Source: Vicia villosa
Taxonomy: Eukaryota; Streptophyta; Magnoliopsida; Fabales; Fabaceae
NCBI RefSeq assembly: GCF_029867415.1
Contig: NC_081183.1
Coordinates: 66,910,336-66,974,335 of the forward strand
Length of the DNA: 64,000 bases
Direction: 5' to 3'
The notes under the pieces are model-generated. The model did not search any database and was not told the origin of the DNA. It was given only the letters and a program-made list of their open reading frames with translations. Both the position numbers and the translations under genes were made by a program. Shown here piece after piece: positions 42,561 to 54,500 of this stretch; the stretch's first letter is position 1; every line of letters begins with the position of its first letter.

Positions 42561-45500
42561 CAGTCTGGTGGGAAGGTCTTTGCTTTGTCTGGGTCAGAGA
42601 CTACTTCAGAGGATCAATTGATTAAAGATACGTGTTTTATCCATGGCACACCTTTAATTGCAATTATTGATGTTGGAGCAATGCATTCGTTTATTTCATT
42701 GGATTGTGCTAAAAGATTGGGATTAGAAATATCTGATATTAACGGAAGTATGGTTATTGATACTCCTGCGTCGGGTTAAGTGACCACTTCATCTGTGAGT
42801 TTGAACTGTCCTATTGATATATTTGGTAGAAAATTTGAGATGGACTTAGTGTGCCTTCCGCTTGAACAACTTAACGTTATTCTGGGAATGAACTGGTTAG
42901 AATTCAACCTGGTTCATATTAATTGCTTTATGAAGACGATTATCTTTCCTGAAGAGAGCAGTGTTGAGGATTTGGCGATGACTACTAAGTAGGTAAATGA
43001 AGCGGTTAAAGATGGGGCTGCAATGTTCATATTATTTGCATCCATGGAGGTGAAAGGGAAAGCAGTGAGTAATGAATTATCGGTAGTACGAGACTTTCCA
43101 GAGGTTTTTCCAGAAGAGGTTAGAGAGTTTCCACCTGAGAGGGAAGTGGAGTTTGCGATCGAATTAATTCCTGGGACGAGTCCTGTGTCGATGGCGCCTT
43201 ATCGCATGTTGGCATCCGAGTTAATTGAATTGAAGAGTCAATTAGAAGAGTTGCTTGAGAAGGAATTCATTCGTCTTAGTGTTTCGCCGTGGGGTGCACT
43301 GGTGTTGTTGGTAAAGAAGAAAGAAGGTTCGATGAGACTATGCGTGGATTTTAGACAGTTGAACAAGGTTACTATCAAGAATCGATATCCATTACTGAGG
43401 ATTGATGACTTGATGGATCAGCTGGTCGGAGCAAGTGTATTCAGTAAAATTGATTTGAGGTCTGGGTATCATCAAATTCGTGTGAAAGCAGACGATATTC
43501 AGAAGACTGCGTTCAGAACGAGGTACGGTCATTACGAGTATACCATGATGCCATTTGGTGTTAGTAATGCGCCTGGTGTCTTTATGGAGTATATGAATAG
43601 GATCTTTCATCCTTATCTCGACAAGTTTGTTGTGGTGTTTATAGATGATATTCTGATATATTCTAAGAACAAGGAAGAGCATGCAGATCATCTTAGAATT
43701 GTGTTGGAATTGTTGAAAGAAAAGAAGCTTTATGCGAAGTTGTCGAAATGTGAATTCTGGTTGAGCAAAGTGAGTTTTCTTAGTCATGTGATTTCTAAGA
43801 CTGGTATTTCCGTAGATCCGACGAAGGTAGAAGCGATATCTCAGTGGGAAGCTCTGAAGTCAGTTTCCAAGATTCGTAGTTTCCTAGGTCTTACAGGTAA
43901 CTATAGAAAGTTTATCGAAGGATTTTCGAGGTTAGCGTTACCATTAACCAAGTTGACTAGGAAGGGGCAAGCATTTATTTGAGATTCTAAGTGTGAAGAA
44001 GGATTCCAAGAGTTGAAGAGGATGTTGACTAGTGCTCCGATATTGATTTTTCCGAGTCCGGTGGAATCTTTTGTGGTTTATTGTGATGCGTCGTTAATGG
44101 GATTAGGTGGTGTATTAATGCAGAATCAACAGGTTGTGGCGTATGCGTCGCGACAACTCAAAGTGCACGAGAGGAATTAACCGACTCATGATTTAGAATT
44201 AGCGGCGGTGGTCTATCTATTGAAATTATGGAGACATTATTTATATGGTTCGAGGTTTAAAGTATTCAGTGATCACAAGAGCCTGAAGTATCTCTTTGAT
44301 TAGAAGGAGCTTAATATAAGGCAGAGAAGATGGTTGGAATTTCTTAAGGATTATGTATGATTTTGGGCTGAATTACCATCCGGGTAAAGCTAATGTCGTT
44401 GTTGATGCATTGAGTAGGAAATCTTTACATATGTCTATGCTAATGGTGCGTGAACTGGATTTAATTGAGCAATTCCGAGATTTAAGTTTGGTATGCGAAG
44501 GTACTTCTAATAGTGTTAAGTTGGGTATGCTGAAGCTGACGAGTGGTATTCTTGACGACATTAGAGAAGGTCAGAAAGCCGATGTCGAATTAGTTGATAA
44601 GTTGACATTAATTAATCAAGGTAAAGGAGGTGAATTCAGAATCAACGAGAATGGTATAATAAGGTTTGGTGATCGCGTTTGCGTTCCTGATGTTATTGAG
44701 CTGAGAAAGAGTATTCTTGAGGAAGGACATCGTAGCAGATTAAATATTCATCCGGGTGCTACCAAGATGTATCATGATTGGAAGAAGTTATTTTGGTGGC
44801 CTGGAATGAAGAAAGAGATTGATGAATTTGTTTATTCTTGTTTGACTTTCCAGAAGTCAAAGATTGAACATTAGAAGCCGTATGGAGCTATGCAACCGTT
44901 GTTCATTCCGGAATGAAAGTGGGACAACATATCGATGGATTTTGTTTCTGGGTTGCGGATGGCAGTTAATAAGTGTGAGGCCATTTGGGTTATCGTGGAT
45001 AGATTGACGAAATCTACTCACTTTATACCAATGAGAATGAATTATCCTATGGAGAGGTTAGCTCAGTTGTATATTGAGAAGATAGTGAGTTTTATGGTAT
45101 TCCTTCGAGTATTGTGTCAGATAGAGATCCAAGGTTTACGTCGAGATTCTGGGAAGGTTTGCAGAAAGCATTGGGTACTAAGTTGAAATTGAGTTCTTCT
45201 TATCATCCGCAGACTGATGGTCAAACAGAGAGGACGATTCAATCGTTGGAAGATTTGTTGCGTGCTTGTGTGTTGGACAAAGGTGGTGCTTGGGATAGTT
45301 ATCTGTCGTTGATTGAATTTACCTACAATAATAGTTTTCATTCGAGTATTGGTATGGCTCCATTTGAAGCGTTGTATGGTAAAAGGTGTAGGACGCCATT
45401 ATGTTGGTATGAATCCGGTGAGAGTGCGGTAATTGGACCAGAGATTGTTCAAGAGACGACAGAAAAGATTAAGATGATTTAGGAGAAGATGAAAGCTTCT

Positions 45501-45974
45501 CAGAGTCGTCAGAAAAGCTATCACGACAAGAGGCGGAGAACACTTTAGTTTCAAGAAGGAGATCATGTGTTTCTGAGGGTTACTCCGACGAATGGTATTG
45601 GTCGTGCGCTGAAGTCAAGGAAGTTGACGCCGTGTTTTATTGGTCCGTTTCAGATTACAGAAAGAGTAAGAGAAGTGGCTTATCATATTGCGTTGCCACC
45701 GACACTTGCGAATTTGCATGATGTATTTCACGTGTCTTAGTTGCGGAAATACATTGTGGATCCATCTCATGTGATCCAAGTGGATAATGTGCAAGTGAGG
45801 GATAATTTGACGGTTGAGGCGTTGCCTATGAGAATTGAAGACCGAAAGCTGAAGCATTTGCGTGGCAAAGAGATAGCTTCGGTGCGGGTAGCTTGGGGAG
45901 GAACAACAGGTGGGAATGTTACATGGAAACTAGAGAGTCAGATGAAAGACTCCTATCCTGAACTCTTCACTTGA
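42561..45974 (+). pseudogene. Pol of Tekay 2: protease, RT, RNase H, integrase, chromodomain-like tail
   Basis: Protease IIDVGAMHSFISLDCAKRL (Asp kept, Thr-Gly changed to Val-Gly). The RT (43023-43982) is the best-preserved domain: [40 protein letters not shown] and [20 protein letters not shown]. RNase H is broken near 44178 and 44301 and by a small duplication near 44352; HPGKANVVVDALSRKS follows. Integrase: [50 protein letters not shown]. The tail VTWKLESQMKDSYPELFT ends at 45974. More than ten stops or frameshifts, most of them CAG to TAG or TGG to TGA relative to Tekay 1. Confidence 0.9.
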
Positions 45975-45999
45975 GGTATGTTTTCGAGGACGAAAACTC

Positions 46000-46016
46000 T
46001 TTTAGTGGGGGAGAGT
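46000..46016 (+). promoter_or_regulatory. Polypurine tract (Tekay 2)
   Basis: TTTTAGTGGGGGAGAGT directly before TGTAACACC. Confidence 0.85.
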
Positions 46017-46769
46017 TGTAACACCCCATGTTTTCCGTTAATTAATTGAATTTGGATTTAAATTAATTAATTGGAATTTTGGCATTTTAATTTGGATTTA
46101 ACTGAAAAATTATGGAATAAGAGCTATTGGGCTTAAGGTGTAATGTTAATAAAAGAGGGGTGCTATTTGGTTAGGCCTTTTACTAAGTTGTGTTTATTTT
46201 ATTTTATTTTTTATAAAATAAGGAAAGAGCCAATTGGGAGAAAAAGAAGAACACGTGAAAGAGCAAAGAAGTGAAGAGGAAGAGGAAGAAGGGAATCTTC
46301 AAGAACTCCGATCAAAGGTAAGGGGGGACTCTTCCTTTTAGTATCTATTATGTTATTATAGGTAATAGGACTGATTAGGATATTATTTGATTCAATTGGT
46401 TGTATTGGGATTAGGTTTGTTAGGTTTGGGAATGAAATAGTTTGGGGAAATTGATGATGTTGCATGAAATTATGAATGGAAAAATGTGTTTTCATGGTGT
46501 TTGATGATGTGTGATAATGTCTGCGATGTTTTTATACCTTTATATGATGTTTGGAATGCATTTTGGGTGGAAAATGGGGCCAAGTGGTAGCAGGAATTGC
46601 TATGAATATGTACTTAACCCCTAGGTACGTGGTTCGATTCCTGCGGGAGGCAAAAACAATATTTCCTGGGCAGCCGGTAAGCGGACCTAGGGGGGATTAT
46701 TGATTAAGCCGGTAACATGCTCAGTTGGCCGACACGGTTGATGCGTGCAGCGGATATCGGGGTGTTACA
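46017..46769 (+). repeat. Truncated and rearranged 3' LTR of Tekay 2
   Basis: Matches the 5' LTR for about 560 bp (TATA region and donor-like AAAG/GTAAGG at 46318 included), up to GGTGGAAAATGG at about 46576. It then switches to unrelated sequence and ends in GTGTTACA at 46769. More than 1 kb of LTR, including the palindrome cassette, is missing. Confidence 0.8.
46577..46769 (+). mobile_element. tRNA-related (SINE-like) insert at the end of the Tekay 2 LTR
   Basis: GGGGCCAAGTGGTAGC resembles an A box and GGTTCGATTCC (46631-46641) is a perfect B box, about 50 bp apart, followed by GCGGGAGGCAAAAACAAT. The remaining 120 bp are unlike either neighbour. This could be a short SINE fragment. No A-rich tail or duplication could be found. 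Confidence 0.45.
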
Positions 46770-47755
46770 GATGTCCTCCAACCTCAGTGTTGATGTCTGT
46801 CAAATCCATTCTCCAACCTTAGTGTTGATGCTTATCATCTTTCTCAACCTCAATGTTGAAGTCGACCACTTCTTTTTCCCAACCTCAGTGTTGATGTTAA
46901 TCATTTCCTTCTCCAACCGCAGTGTTGATGTTTATCATTTATTTTCCAACCTCAGTGTTGATGTCTATTATTTCTTCCCCAACCTCAGTGTTGATGTTAA
47001 TCGTTTTTTCTCCAGCCTCAGTGTTGGTGTCCTCCAACCTCAGTGTTGATGACCTCCAACCTTAGTGTTGATGTCGATTGTTTGTTTCTCTAGCCTCAGT
47101 GTTGATGACCTCCAACCTTAGTGTTGATGTTGATTGTTTGTTTCTCTAGCCTCAGTGTTGATGTTAATCCTTTCCTTTCCCAGCCTCAGTGTTGATGATA
47201 ATAATTTCCCTCTCCAACCTCAGTGTTGATGTTAATCCTTTCTTTTCCCCAACCTCAATGTTGATGCTAATCTTTTCCATTCTCCAACCTCAGTGTTGAT
47301 GTCTGTTATTTTTTACCCAACCTCAGTGTTGGTGTCTATCGTTATTTCTCCAACCTCAGTATTGATGACAATCATTATTTCCAACCTCAGTGTTGATGTC
47401 TTTTATTTCTTTTTCCCAGCCTCAGTGTTGATGTTAATCCTTTCTTTCTCCAACCTCAGTGTTGATGTTAATCCCTTCTTTTCTCCAACCTTAGTGTTGA
47501 TGTCATCCAACATCAGTGTTGATGTCCTCCAACCTCAGTGTTGATGTCCTCCAACCTAAATGTTTATGTCGATTATTTATTTCTCCAACCTCAGTGTTGA
47601 TGTCTATCGATATTTCTCCAAACTCAGTGTTGATGAAATTGTTATTTCTCCGACCTCAGTGCTGATGTCTATATTCCTTTTCCCAGCCTCAGTGTTGATG
47701 TTAATCCTTTCCTTCTTCAACCTCAGTGTTGATGTTCATCCTTTCTTTTAGGGTC
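46770..47755 (+). repeat. Right part of element B tandem array
   Basis: More than 20 degenerate units of 35-40 bp sharing CCTCAGTGTTGATGT, with variable T-rich spacers. A local doublet of about 56 bp recurs near 47048-47160. It is continuous in type with 24694-24967 on the other side of Tekay 2. Confidence 0.9.
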
Positions 47756-48112
47756 GTAGGTCCGTCGATCTTACCCTTTTTTCTTCAACTGTAAATCTTA
47801 CCTTTCCGTCAGACATACTTGCAATCACTGCTTCATGAAACAATCGCTTCCTTTGAGAACCTTGTATTGGCACCGCTACCACGTTACGAGTTATCACCAT
47901 TTAACCATTACTTACCATAAACTCGTCTCACCAAAAGAAATTCTCTTTCCCCAGTAGATATCAAAACAAAAAAAAATAAGGATAACATTTACACCATCTT
48001 CTCTTCAGGACAAATTTTTGGTACTTTGATATTTAATCTTCTTCTACCTTGAATGTTCGAAAGGCTAGCGCCAATCTCACCTTCAGGTTTAAGACGATTA
48101 AATAGGGGCAGC
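47756..48112 (+). other. Leader from array to LTR in element B
   Basis: Non-coding. It includes CTTCAGGTTTAAGACGATTA, resembling the stretch before the LTR at 35395, and ends with the purine tract AATAGGGGCAGC (48101-48112). Confidence 0.6.
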
Positions 48113-50188
48113 TATCATACCCCAAATTTGTCCTACCCCTTATTTCTAACTGGCTTAAGCTTTACATTCATACGCATCTCTCCATTAGGTCATCTAACAT
48201 ATCATACATTCATTAATCAATGATATTGGCATTGGGATCAAGGATCTTAAATTGTCAAGGTTCCATAATGTTTTGAGGTGTACATAGACTGGTTCATCTG
48301 GTTCTTCTTTGAACATGGAACTATGGAATTAGGATTTCAACCCCTTATGTATGAGTTTGGTCTTAGGGCTATCCTGAACATCTATCCTTCCATATTTTGA
48401 ACTTGATTTTCATCTAAGGTTATATCCAACAATTGAAAAGGAATTTTGGCTAGACAAGAGGAGTACGGGTTATCAATTCGATATTTTGGCTTGTGTGAGT
48501 TATAAGGCATACATCATGATACAATTGAAAAAGGGTTGGCTACATCTAAGTTAAAGAGGTGCGCTTATTAGGTGTTCTCTTTCAAAATACGAGTGAACTC
48601 AAACTATGGATTCAAGTAATGGCATATGAGGTCAAGTTTGTTTCAACTTATCAAAAATTAAGATGCACGCAAGGGTGGGATTTAAGGAGTGCGCGTATGA
48701 GTTCTGATCGAGATTTCATCTGAATACGATTCAAGGTGCATGTCGAAGATGGTTTGTATCATACAAGTTCACCATTCTTCCTTTTTGGTATACAGCAAAC
48801 TGTAACAAAAACACCTGAGCCTTATCCTGTTGGGCCCTGCGCCAGAATTACTTGTTTTCCCCTATTTTCAGATAACACCCCCCTTTAGCTCACTATTTCC
48901 TTATTAGAATCTAGGTTTTTTGACATAGTTTCATTCTATTTTTTTTATATGAAAACATGATAAAAATCATATAAATTTTTTGTTAGACTCTAATTAGTTT
49001 TTATGAATTAATCTTAGTTTTAGATTTCTCCATGAACAATAAACTCATAAAAATAGTAGTATTTTTTAGGCTAATTTTAGTACTAATTTTTGGATCACTT
49101 CTTTTATTCTTTTATACCATCTCCATGTTATTTTTATATAATTGTTGTGTGATTTTGTTGCTAAGTTTTTTGGCTATATTTTTGGCCTATCTTGTTTATA
49201 TCATACGTATGCTCCTTTTAGAATATATTCCATTAGTATGTTAACATAGGATTTAGAATTTTATAAATAATCATTAGGCTAGTATGATAGGATAGTCTCC
49301 CTTTCATTCCTTTTTCTTTTTCAACTTAAAAAACCTAATAAATACCGACGAGGATCATACTACTATTTCTTTTATAGTGGGAAAGAAATGATTGGGGCGT
49401 AGGTCCCGGTGTATTTCTTTTCTACTTAGTGGGAAAGAAATGATTGAGGTGTAGACCTTGGTGTATTTCTTGACTACTACTTAGAGAAATGATTGAGGCG
49501 TAGGCCTTGGTGTATTTCTCTAAATACTTAAACCTTTTGGTATGATCCAAGTCACAAATAAATTCCCCTTTAAAAAATACCCAATCAAAAACACTCAAAA
49601 TACCTAATAAATTATCATATTAAAACAAAGTAAGGAAGTGATGCGAAGCCTTGTAGTGGGTTTTGTTCATCATGGAATTACATCAAAAAACACAAACCCA
49701 TGTTCCTTCTCTTCTAAGAACAAGTTAAGTCCATTCCATACTTAGGCGTGTAAGTCTCCCAAGGTCGAGCACGTGGATTGTGACCTTAACCTCTGTTCAA
49801 CTAAAAAACACTAAAACAAACAAAAACATGTGAGCCGAACTACGGCGCTCTGATTCCTGAAAAGAATACGTAGGCATTGGGTCGCGGGGCCTAAGCAAGC
49901 ACAATTGTAAATAATTCCTTCTTTTCCCCGTATTTCTTTTGCATGCATTCGCATTTAGGCTTTAGACATAGATTACACCCTTTAGATAGAAACAAACATA
50001 GGTGGATACCATCGAGAACGATGGGCGCGAGGGGTGCTAGTACCTTCCCTTTGCGTAACCGACTCCCGTACCTGATCTCTGGTCGCAACACCTTGTTCTA
50101 ATTGTTTGTTAGGTTTTCTGATATTCCTTTCCCTTGATGGGATAAATATATTAGTGGAGACTCTGTTCATTTTTTGCGAGCGTGCGAC
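48113..50188 (+). repeat. 3' LTR of Ogre-like element B (2076 bp)
   Basis: Starts TATCATACCCCAAATTTGTC (first G mutated) after a purine tract and ends at about TGCGACA. The end region contains GGTGCTAGTACCTTCCCTTT and GTGGAGACTCTG, the degenerate form of the TGGCGACTC region of related LTRs. No primer site follows, so this is a 3' LTR. No coding frame is credible: the 49032-49244 ORF is hydrophobic only because the sequence is T-rich. Confidence 0.7.
49376..49523 (+). repeat. Three-copy repeat of about 50 bp in the element B LTR
   Basis: Units share GAAATGATTGRGGYGTAG and GGTGTATTTCT (AAATGATTG at about 49386, 49438 and 49487). AGAAATG...TATTTCT forms short inverted arms in each unit. Confidence 0.75.
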
Positions 50189-50635
50189 AGAAGGATACTT
50201 GCAAAGATTATATAATCTCTTCCATCACATCCTTCGATACAACAAATCTTTTCCTTCAAGGACGAGACTTAAAATAACTTCATAAAAGCCATTTCTTCTT
50301 CATAACATAACACTTCTAAAGTATCATGATCCTTTGGTCGAAATCTCCAGCTAACAAATTGCCCCTATAAATGTCTATTCGAATCCATACAGAAGTAGGC
50401 ATTTTTTTATCACCAGATTTCGACTAAAACCTTTTATAAACTCAAAGGTGTAGCACGTGGCCCACTACTACTACCAGGTGTACCCTACTACCTCATAGAG
50501 TAGCCCTTTAAAAGCTAGCCACCGTTTTTCTTTCTTTCACGCAAACATCCATCTTCAACCTTGATTCAAAATTCCAATTTTCTGAAACTTGTATCTGTCA
50601 TAAAAAAAACCATTTTCATAACTCAAAGATATACC
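50189..50635 (+). promoter_or_regulatory. Upstream region of the PMD coding sequence
   Basis: 447 bp of non-coding sequence between the element B LTR and the PMD ATG. CT-rich leader-like sequence lies just before the ATG, and CCTTTAAAAGCTAGCC near 50510 could be a TATA-like element. The ATG context is ATACCATGTC. Confidence 0.35.
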
Positions 50636-52665
50636 ATGTCTTATGATAATCAGCAAAAGAAATCTAAGAAAGCCAAGAAGGCTGGATCTCCAAAGAGTCC
50701 CGCTTCTCACAATACTCCAACAAGTAAGATCGTCACAGTTTGGAATCGAGAGTACATTATAGCTCCAAAGCTTACTAAAGAACAAAGTGCTATTTTCACT
50801 TCCCAGGTAATGATCCCATCACTTCTTTCTGGAAATAAATTAGGGTTTTTAGGACCATTAGTTTCTCAAGGTCACTTAGAAAAATGCACAGAATTTTTTC
50901 CATGTCATTTCGATACGAAACCCATAGCAAACAAAACCGCTCCCTCAAAGGATGAAGGTTCAAACCAGAATTCAGCTGAACCTATTAAAGAAAAGACCTC
51001 TGAGGGTACCTCTTCACCTTCTATCATAGAAAGAGAAGCATTCCAGTTAGATTATATAAGTGAGAATTTTAGACCTTTTCATTCTTGTCCAACCTTAGAC
51101 AAATCTTATATATCTTGGTTAACGAAATTTGAAAAACAAAAGGCCCAATTCTGGAAGGAATTAGGCATCTTCGACCTGATTCAAATGTCCAAACGAGGGT
51201 TCTGCTATTGCCAACCCTTATTGTTGTCTAGCCTGTACTTCTGGGATGGTACATACAACACTTTTCACCTCCCATGCGGAATGATAATGCATACGCTTTT
51301 CGACATAGCTGCCATATCTAGACTTCCTCCAACATGAGAGACCTTCGACCCTTATCAGGATAGTGAAGACTTAATTGGCTTCAACGTCAAAAATGATTCA
51401 TTCAGTTCTTACATCAATTTATACCACACTTTGGGAGAAGATGTTTCTGACGTAGAACACATAGCATTCCTAGGTTTATGGTTATCTAAATTTTTCTTTT
51501 GTTGTAAATCCCTACAAGTCGCAAAGAGATTTCTAACCCTTGCCAATCAATTGCATAATGGCCGAAAAATATGTTTAAGTGAACTCCTGTTAGCCACTTT
51601 GTATGAAAGTCTAGGTTCTGCTAGTGCAAAATTAAAGGACTATTTACCTGGCACCAACCTACTTCTATCTGGACCTTATTGGCTTCTTCAATTGTGGCTA
51701 AATGCCACCTTCGAACCTTCTTTGCCAACGCATGGACGTGTTGATGAAAATGACCCAGAGATAAAAGACAGAAATATTGAAGGCATTAGGCTCCTTCAAC
51801 TGACTCCAACTGATGAAGGCAATAACTTTCAAGCCTCTCTCACCAAATATACTTTGATATTCTCCAAACTCCACAATTTTACTCCTTCAATGGCCCCATT
51901 CGCCAAACAAACTAATGGCCCCTCTTGGTTTACCACTTCACTTGAAGACGCTATTAAGGATGTCAATGCGGAGATTGAAGATATATGGCGTGCGTTTTTG
52001 CTCCCAAGACTGTTGGTTTCAAGAATATTACCAGTGAAGAGCTAAGTATGCTTATTAGCTTACCAACCAAATTTTGTCTCTCGACAATTTGGGTTGTGTC
52101 AACTCATTCTTGTATCTCTCTTCAAACGGAAACGTGAATTATGTGTTGCAGCCTGCTCGGCCCAGCCTATTTTCACCCCTAGTTGCAGGGACTGATTGGA
52201 CCGCCCGAGACATTACAACACACCAAAGCTATCATGCAAACTTTGCGGAATTTCAATTGATAGCGTATCAACCATAATTTTATGTTACAAAAGGATTCGG
52301 TCAATGGTGGACAAAATTCTATTCTGACAATATGTATACCACTGACGAAATCAAAGCTAATTTAACAAAAGCTTTTTCATGTTTGCAGGATCACTCTTAC
52401 AAGGATAAGCTTACATATTCTGAAGAGATTCAAGCATTCCAAAAGTACTTTGAAACTGTCTATGATCCCACACAAATTGTTCGAACAGTTTGTAATGCAG
52501 CTCTCGTTTTAAAAGAGAAATTTACAAAACAAATAGCTAAGAGAAAAACTCTTAAGGCTGTAAAACCTGAATTCATATATGATCTGGCTTTTAAGTTCGA
52601 ACCACCCGAATTTCCAAATTTACCCAGTGCAAATTTTTGTTTATCATTTTTTCCTCCTTACCCAG
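50636..52665 (+). pseudogene. Plant mobile domain (PMD, aminotransferase-like) protein
   Basis: Start chosen at 50636 (MSYDNQQKKSKKAKKAGS), a Lys-rich N-terminus. The PMD follows: LDYISENFRPFHSC, FWKELGIFDLIQMSKRGFCY, YFWDGTYNTFHLPCGMIMHT, then HIAFLGLWLSKFFFCCKSLQ, TLANQLHNGRKICLSELLLA and GPYWLLQLWLNATFEPSLPT. A C-terminal part (EIQAFQKYFETVYDPTQIVR) runs to the LTR of element C. Lesions: in-frame TGA at 51335-51337, frameshifts near 52010-52060, a transposon remnant at 52153-52181 and TAA at 52275-52277. PMDs occur both in host silencing factors (MAIN/MAIL1) and in transposable elements; the Lys-rich N-terminus and setting favour the latter. The end is cut at 52666. Confidence 0.75.
52153..52181. 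mobile_element. 29-bp remnant of a hAT-like element in PMD
   Basis: Reverse complement begins TAGGGGTGAAAATAGGCTGG, the same terminus as hAT-like transposon 1. It is flanked by GTTGCAGC (52145-52152) and GTTGCAGG (52182-52189), near-perfect 8-bp duplications. Remnant plus one duplication is 37 bp, so it shifts the PMD frame by one. Confidence 0.75.
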
Positions 52666-54204
52666 TGTCGCTACCGCGAAAATTAACAGAGTCTCCATTA
52701 ACATATTTATCCTGAAAAGGAAGGGAATGCCAACAAACCACAAAACAAAACAACGGTCTCACGACAAGAGAAAAAAGGTAAGGGAGTTGGTTACGCGAGG
52801 GGAAGGTATTAGCACCCCACACTCCCATCGTACTCGATGGTATCCACGCTTGCGTCTAAATCTATGGGTGTGTAACAAATCTACGCGTAATCTGAACTAA
52901 AATGCATGCAAAATGTAGGGAAAAGAAAGAGTTATACTCGCACGGGCCCTACCCCGCTGCCTACGTATCCTTATTGATGAATCAAAGGTACCGTAGCTCG
53001 GCTAACTAATTTCTGTTTGTTTTGTGTTTTTTAGGTGAACGAGTTACATTCGCACTCCGCTGCTCGACCTTTGGAGTCTTACGCTTGGGAATGGAGCGGA
53101 AATAACAAGCTCTTAAGAAAAGAAAATCAAAGAGTGTTGTTTGTGTTTTAAAGAATACATGAGGAAAACCTAAGCTAAGGGGGAAAGCTTGCTACCTATG
53201 TTATCATACAAAGGATACAAGTCTAAACTAAGCTAGCAACCTACGGGGAAAAGCGAAAAGCAAACAAGAATATCACACAAACAAGCTCCGCTCGTAAAGC
53301 AAACAAAACCACTGGTGCAGGCCGAGTAGTAGAAAAGAGGTCCCGCCATAGCCAAGTGGAGCGGATCACCCGAGTCAACCAAGCATTATGTAACGCCCGG
53401 AAAAATAATTATTTTCTTAATTTAGTCATTGGTGATGTTTATTGAAATTGTTGCATTTTGGGATGATTTAGTCGGTATTAGTTCGGGATAGCGGATCAAC
53501 ATTTAATCGAAAATTTTAATATTTTTAGTATTAGAAATATTAATGAGTTAATATTTAGCATTTTGGGAGTTTTCTGAGTAACTAAGATTTGACCGGAAAT
53601 ATGAGACATTAGGTTATTAGAGGATTTTAACAGTATTTATTTTATTAAATTATTTAATTAATTTGGTGTGTTAATTATTTATTTAATTAATTAGTGTGTT
53701 AATTGATATATATTAATTAACTTGGTGTGTATATTTGTGTCTATTTAATTATTGGTGTTATTTGATTTAGTAACTAAAATAGAAATAATAAATAGTATAT
53801 ATTTTATTGGGCTTATTTATTGATGTTAGGAGGAAATAGGGGGTGTTATAATTAGGCCCATATTGTGTAGTTAGTAAGGGTTAGAGAGTGAGGTACCACA
53901 TTTCCTCTTCATTCTTTTTTATTTCTCACGGATAACAACATTAGAGAGGCAGAGAAAAAGGAAAGGAAAAGAACAAAGGGGAAGAACAAAGGGGAGCTAG
54001 GGTTGAAGAAATTGAAGAGGTAAAGGGGAGAATCCTTATTATTATGGGTTAGTATGATTAGGTCAATGGGTAGATTAACATGATTAGGTTTGTTATTGGT
54101 TGAAATCCATAAAAAAATTGATGTTAGAAAAATGTTTGGATATTAAAATTGATACATTGGTGAAATTATGGGATGATTGAGAATTACTAATTGGTGTATA
54201 TCTG

Positions 54205-54500
54205 GATACTGTAGCGGTATATTTATATAATGGCAATTTGTTGAAGTATTTTTTACTGTAGCACAACCTTTAATACATATATTCCTCCTTCTTTCAATGT
54301 AGCTTGTTTCTCTTTTATATACTGTAGCGAAGGAGTGATACAGAGTAATAATTCACTTACTGTATCAAAAATGTGATGGATTACTAGTCTTGTAATTAAA
54401 GTGACTGCATTTTTTTTATGTCCATACAATGTAGTATGCACATCATGCTCATATATGATAGTATATACACTTCCATATAGTTGCTTGTATGTAGCATGAC
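54205..54500 (+). repeat. TACTGTAGC word cassette
   Basis: TACTGTAGC occurs near 54213, 54253 and 54321, with variants ACTGTATC, CAATGTAGC and GTATGTAGC nearby. TACTGTA is an odd-length palindrome. The position in the LTR corresponds to the cassettes of the other Tekay-type LTRs. Confidence 0.6.

Larger units (their letters stand above)
24968..46769 (+). mobile_element. Tekay-type chromovirus 2, interrupted, 3' LTR truncated
   Basis: 5' LTR 24968-26855, primer site, gag (26991-27591 and 42200-42560), pol to 45974, polypurine tract and a damaged 3' LTR 46017-46769. The gag is split by a 14.6-kb LTR element with GGTGG duplications. Both flanks are the CCTCAGTGTTGATG array, so the element sits inside it. 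I see no clean 5-bp duplication, probably because the 3' LTR end has been rearranged. Confidence 0.88.

Noticed and set aside
24963..46774. 5-bp target duplication for Tekay 2
   Set aside because: Left flank TTTAT and right flank GATGT do not match; the 3' LTR end is rearranged.
49032..49244. Small membrane protein of 70 aa in the element B LTR
   Set aside because: Hydrophobicity follows from T-rich sequence; no other coding sign.
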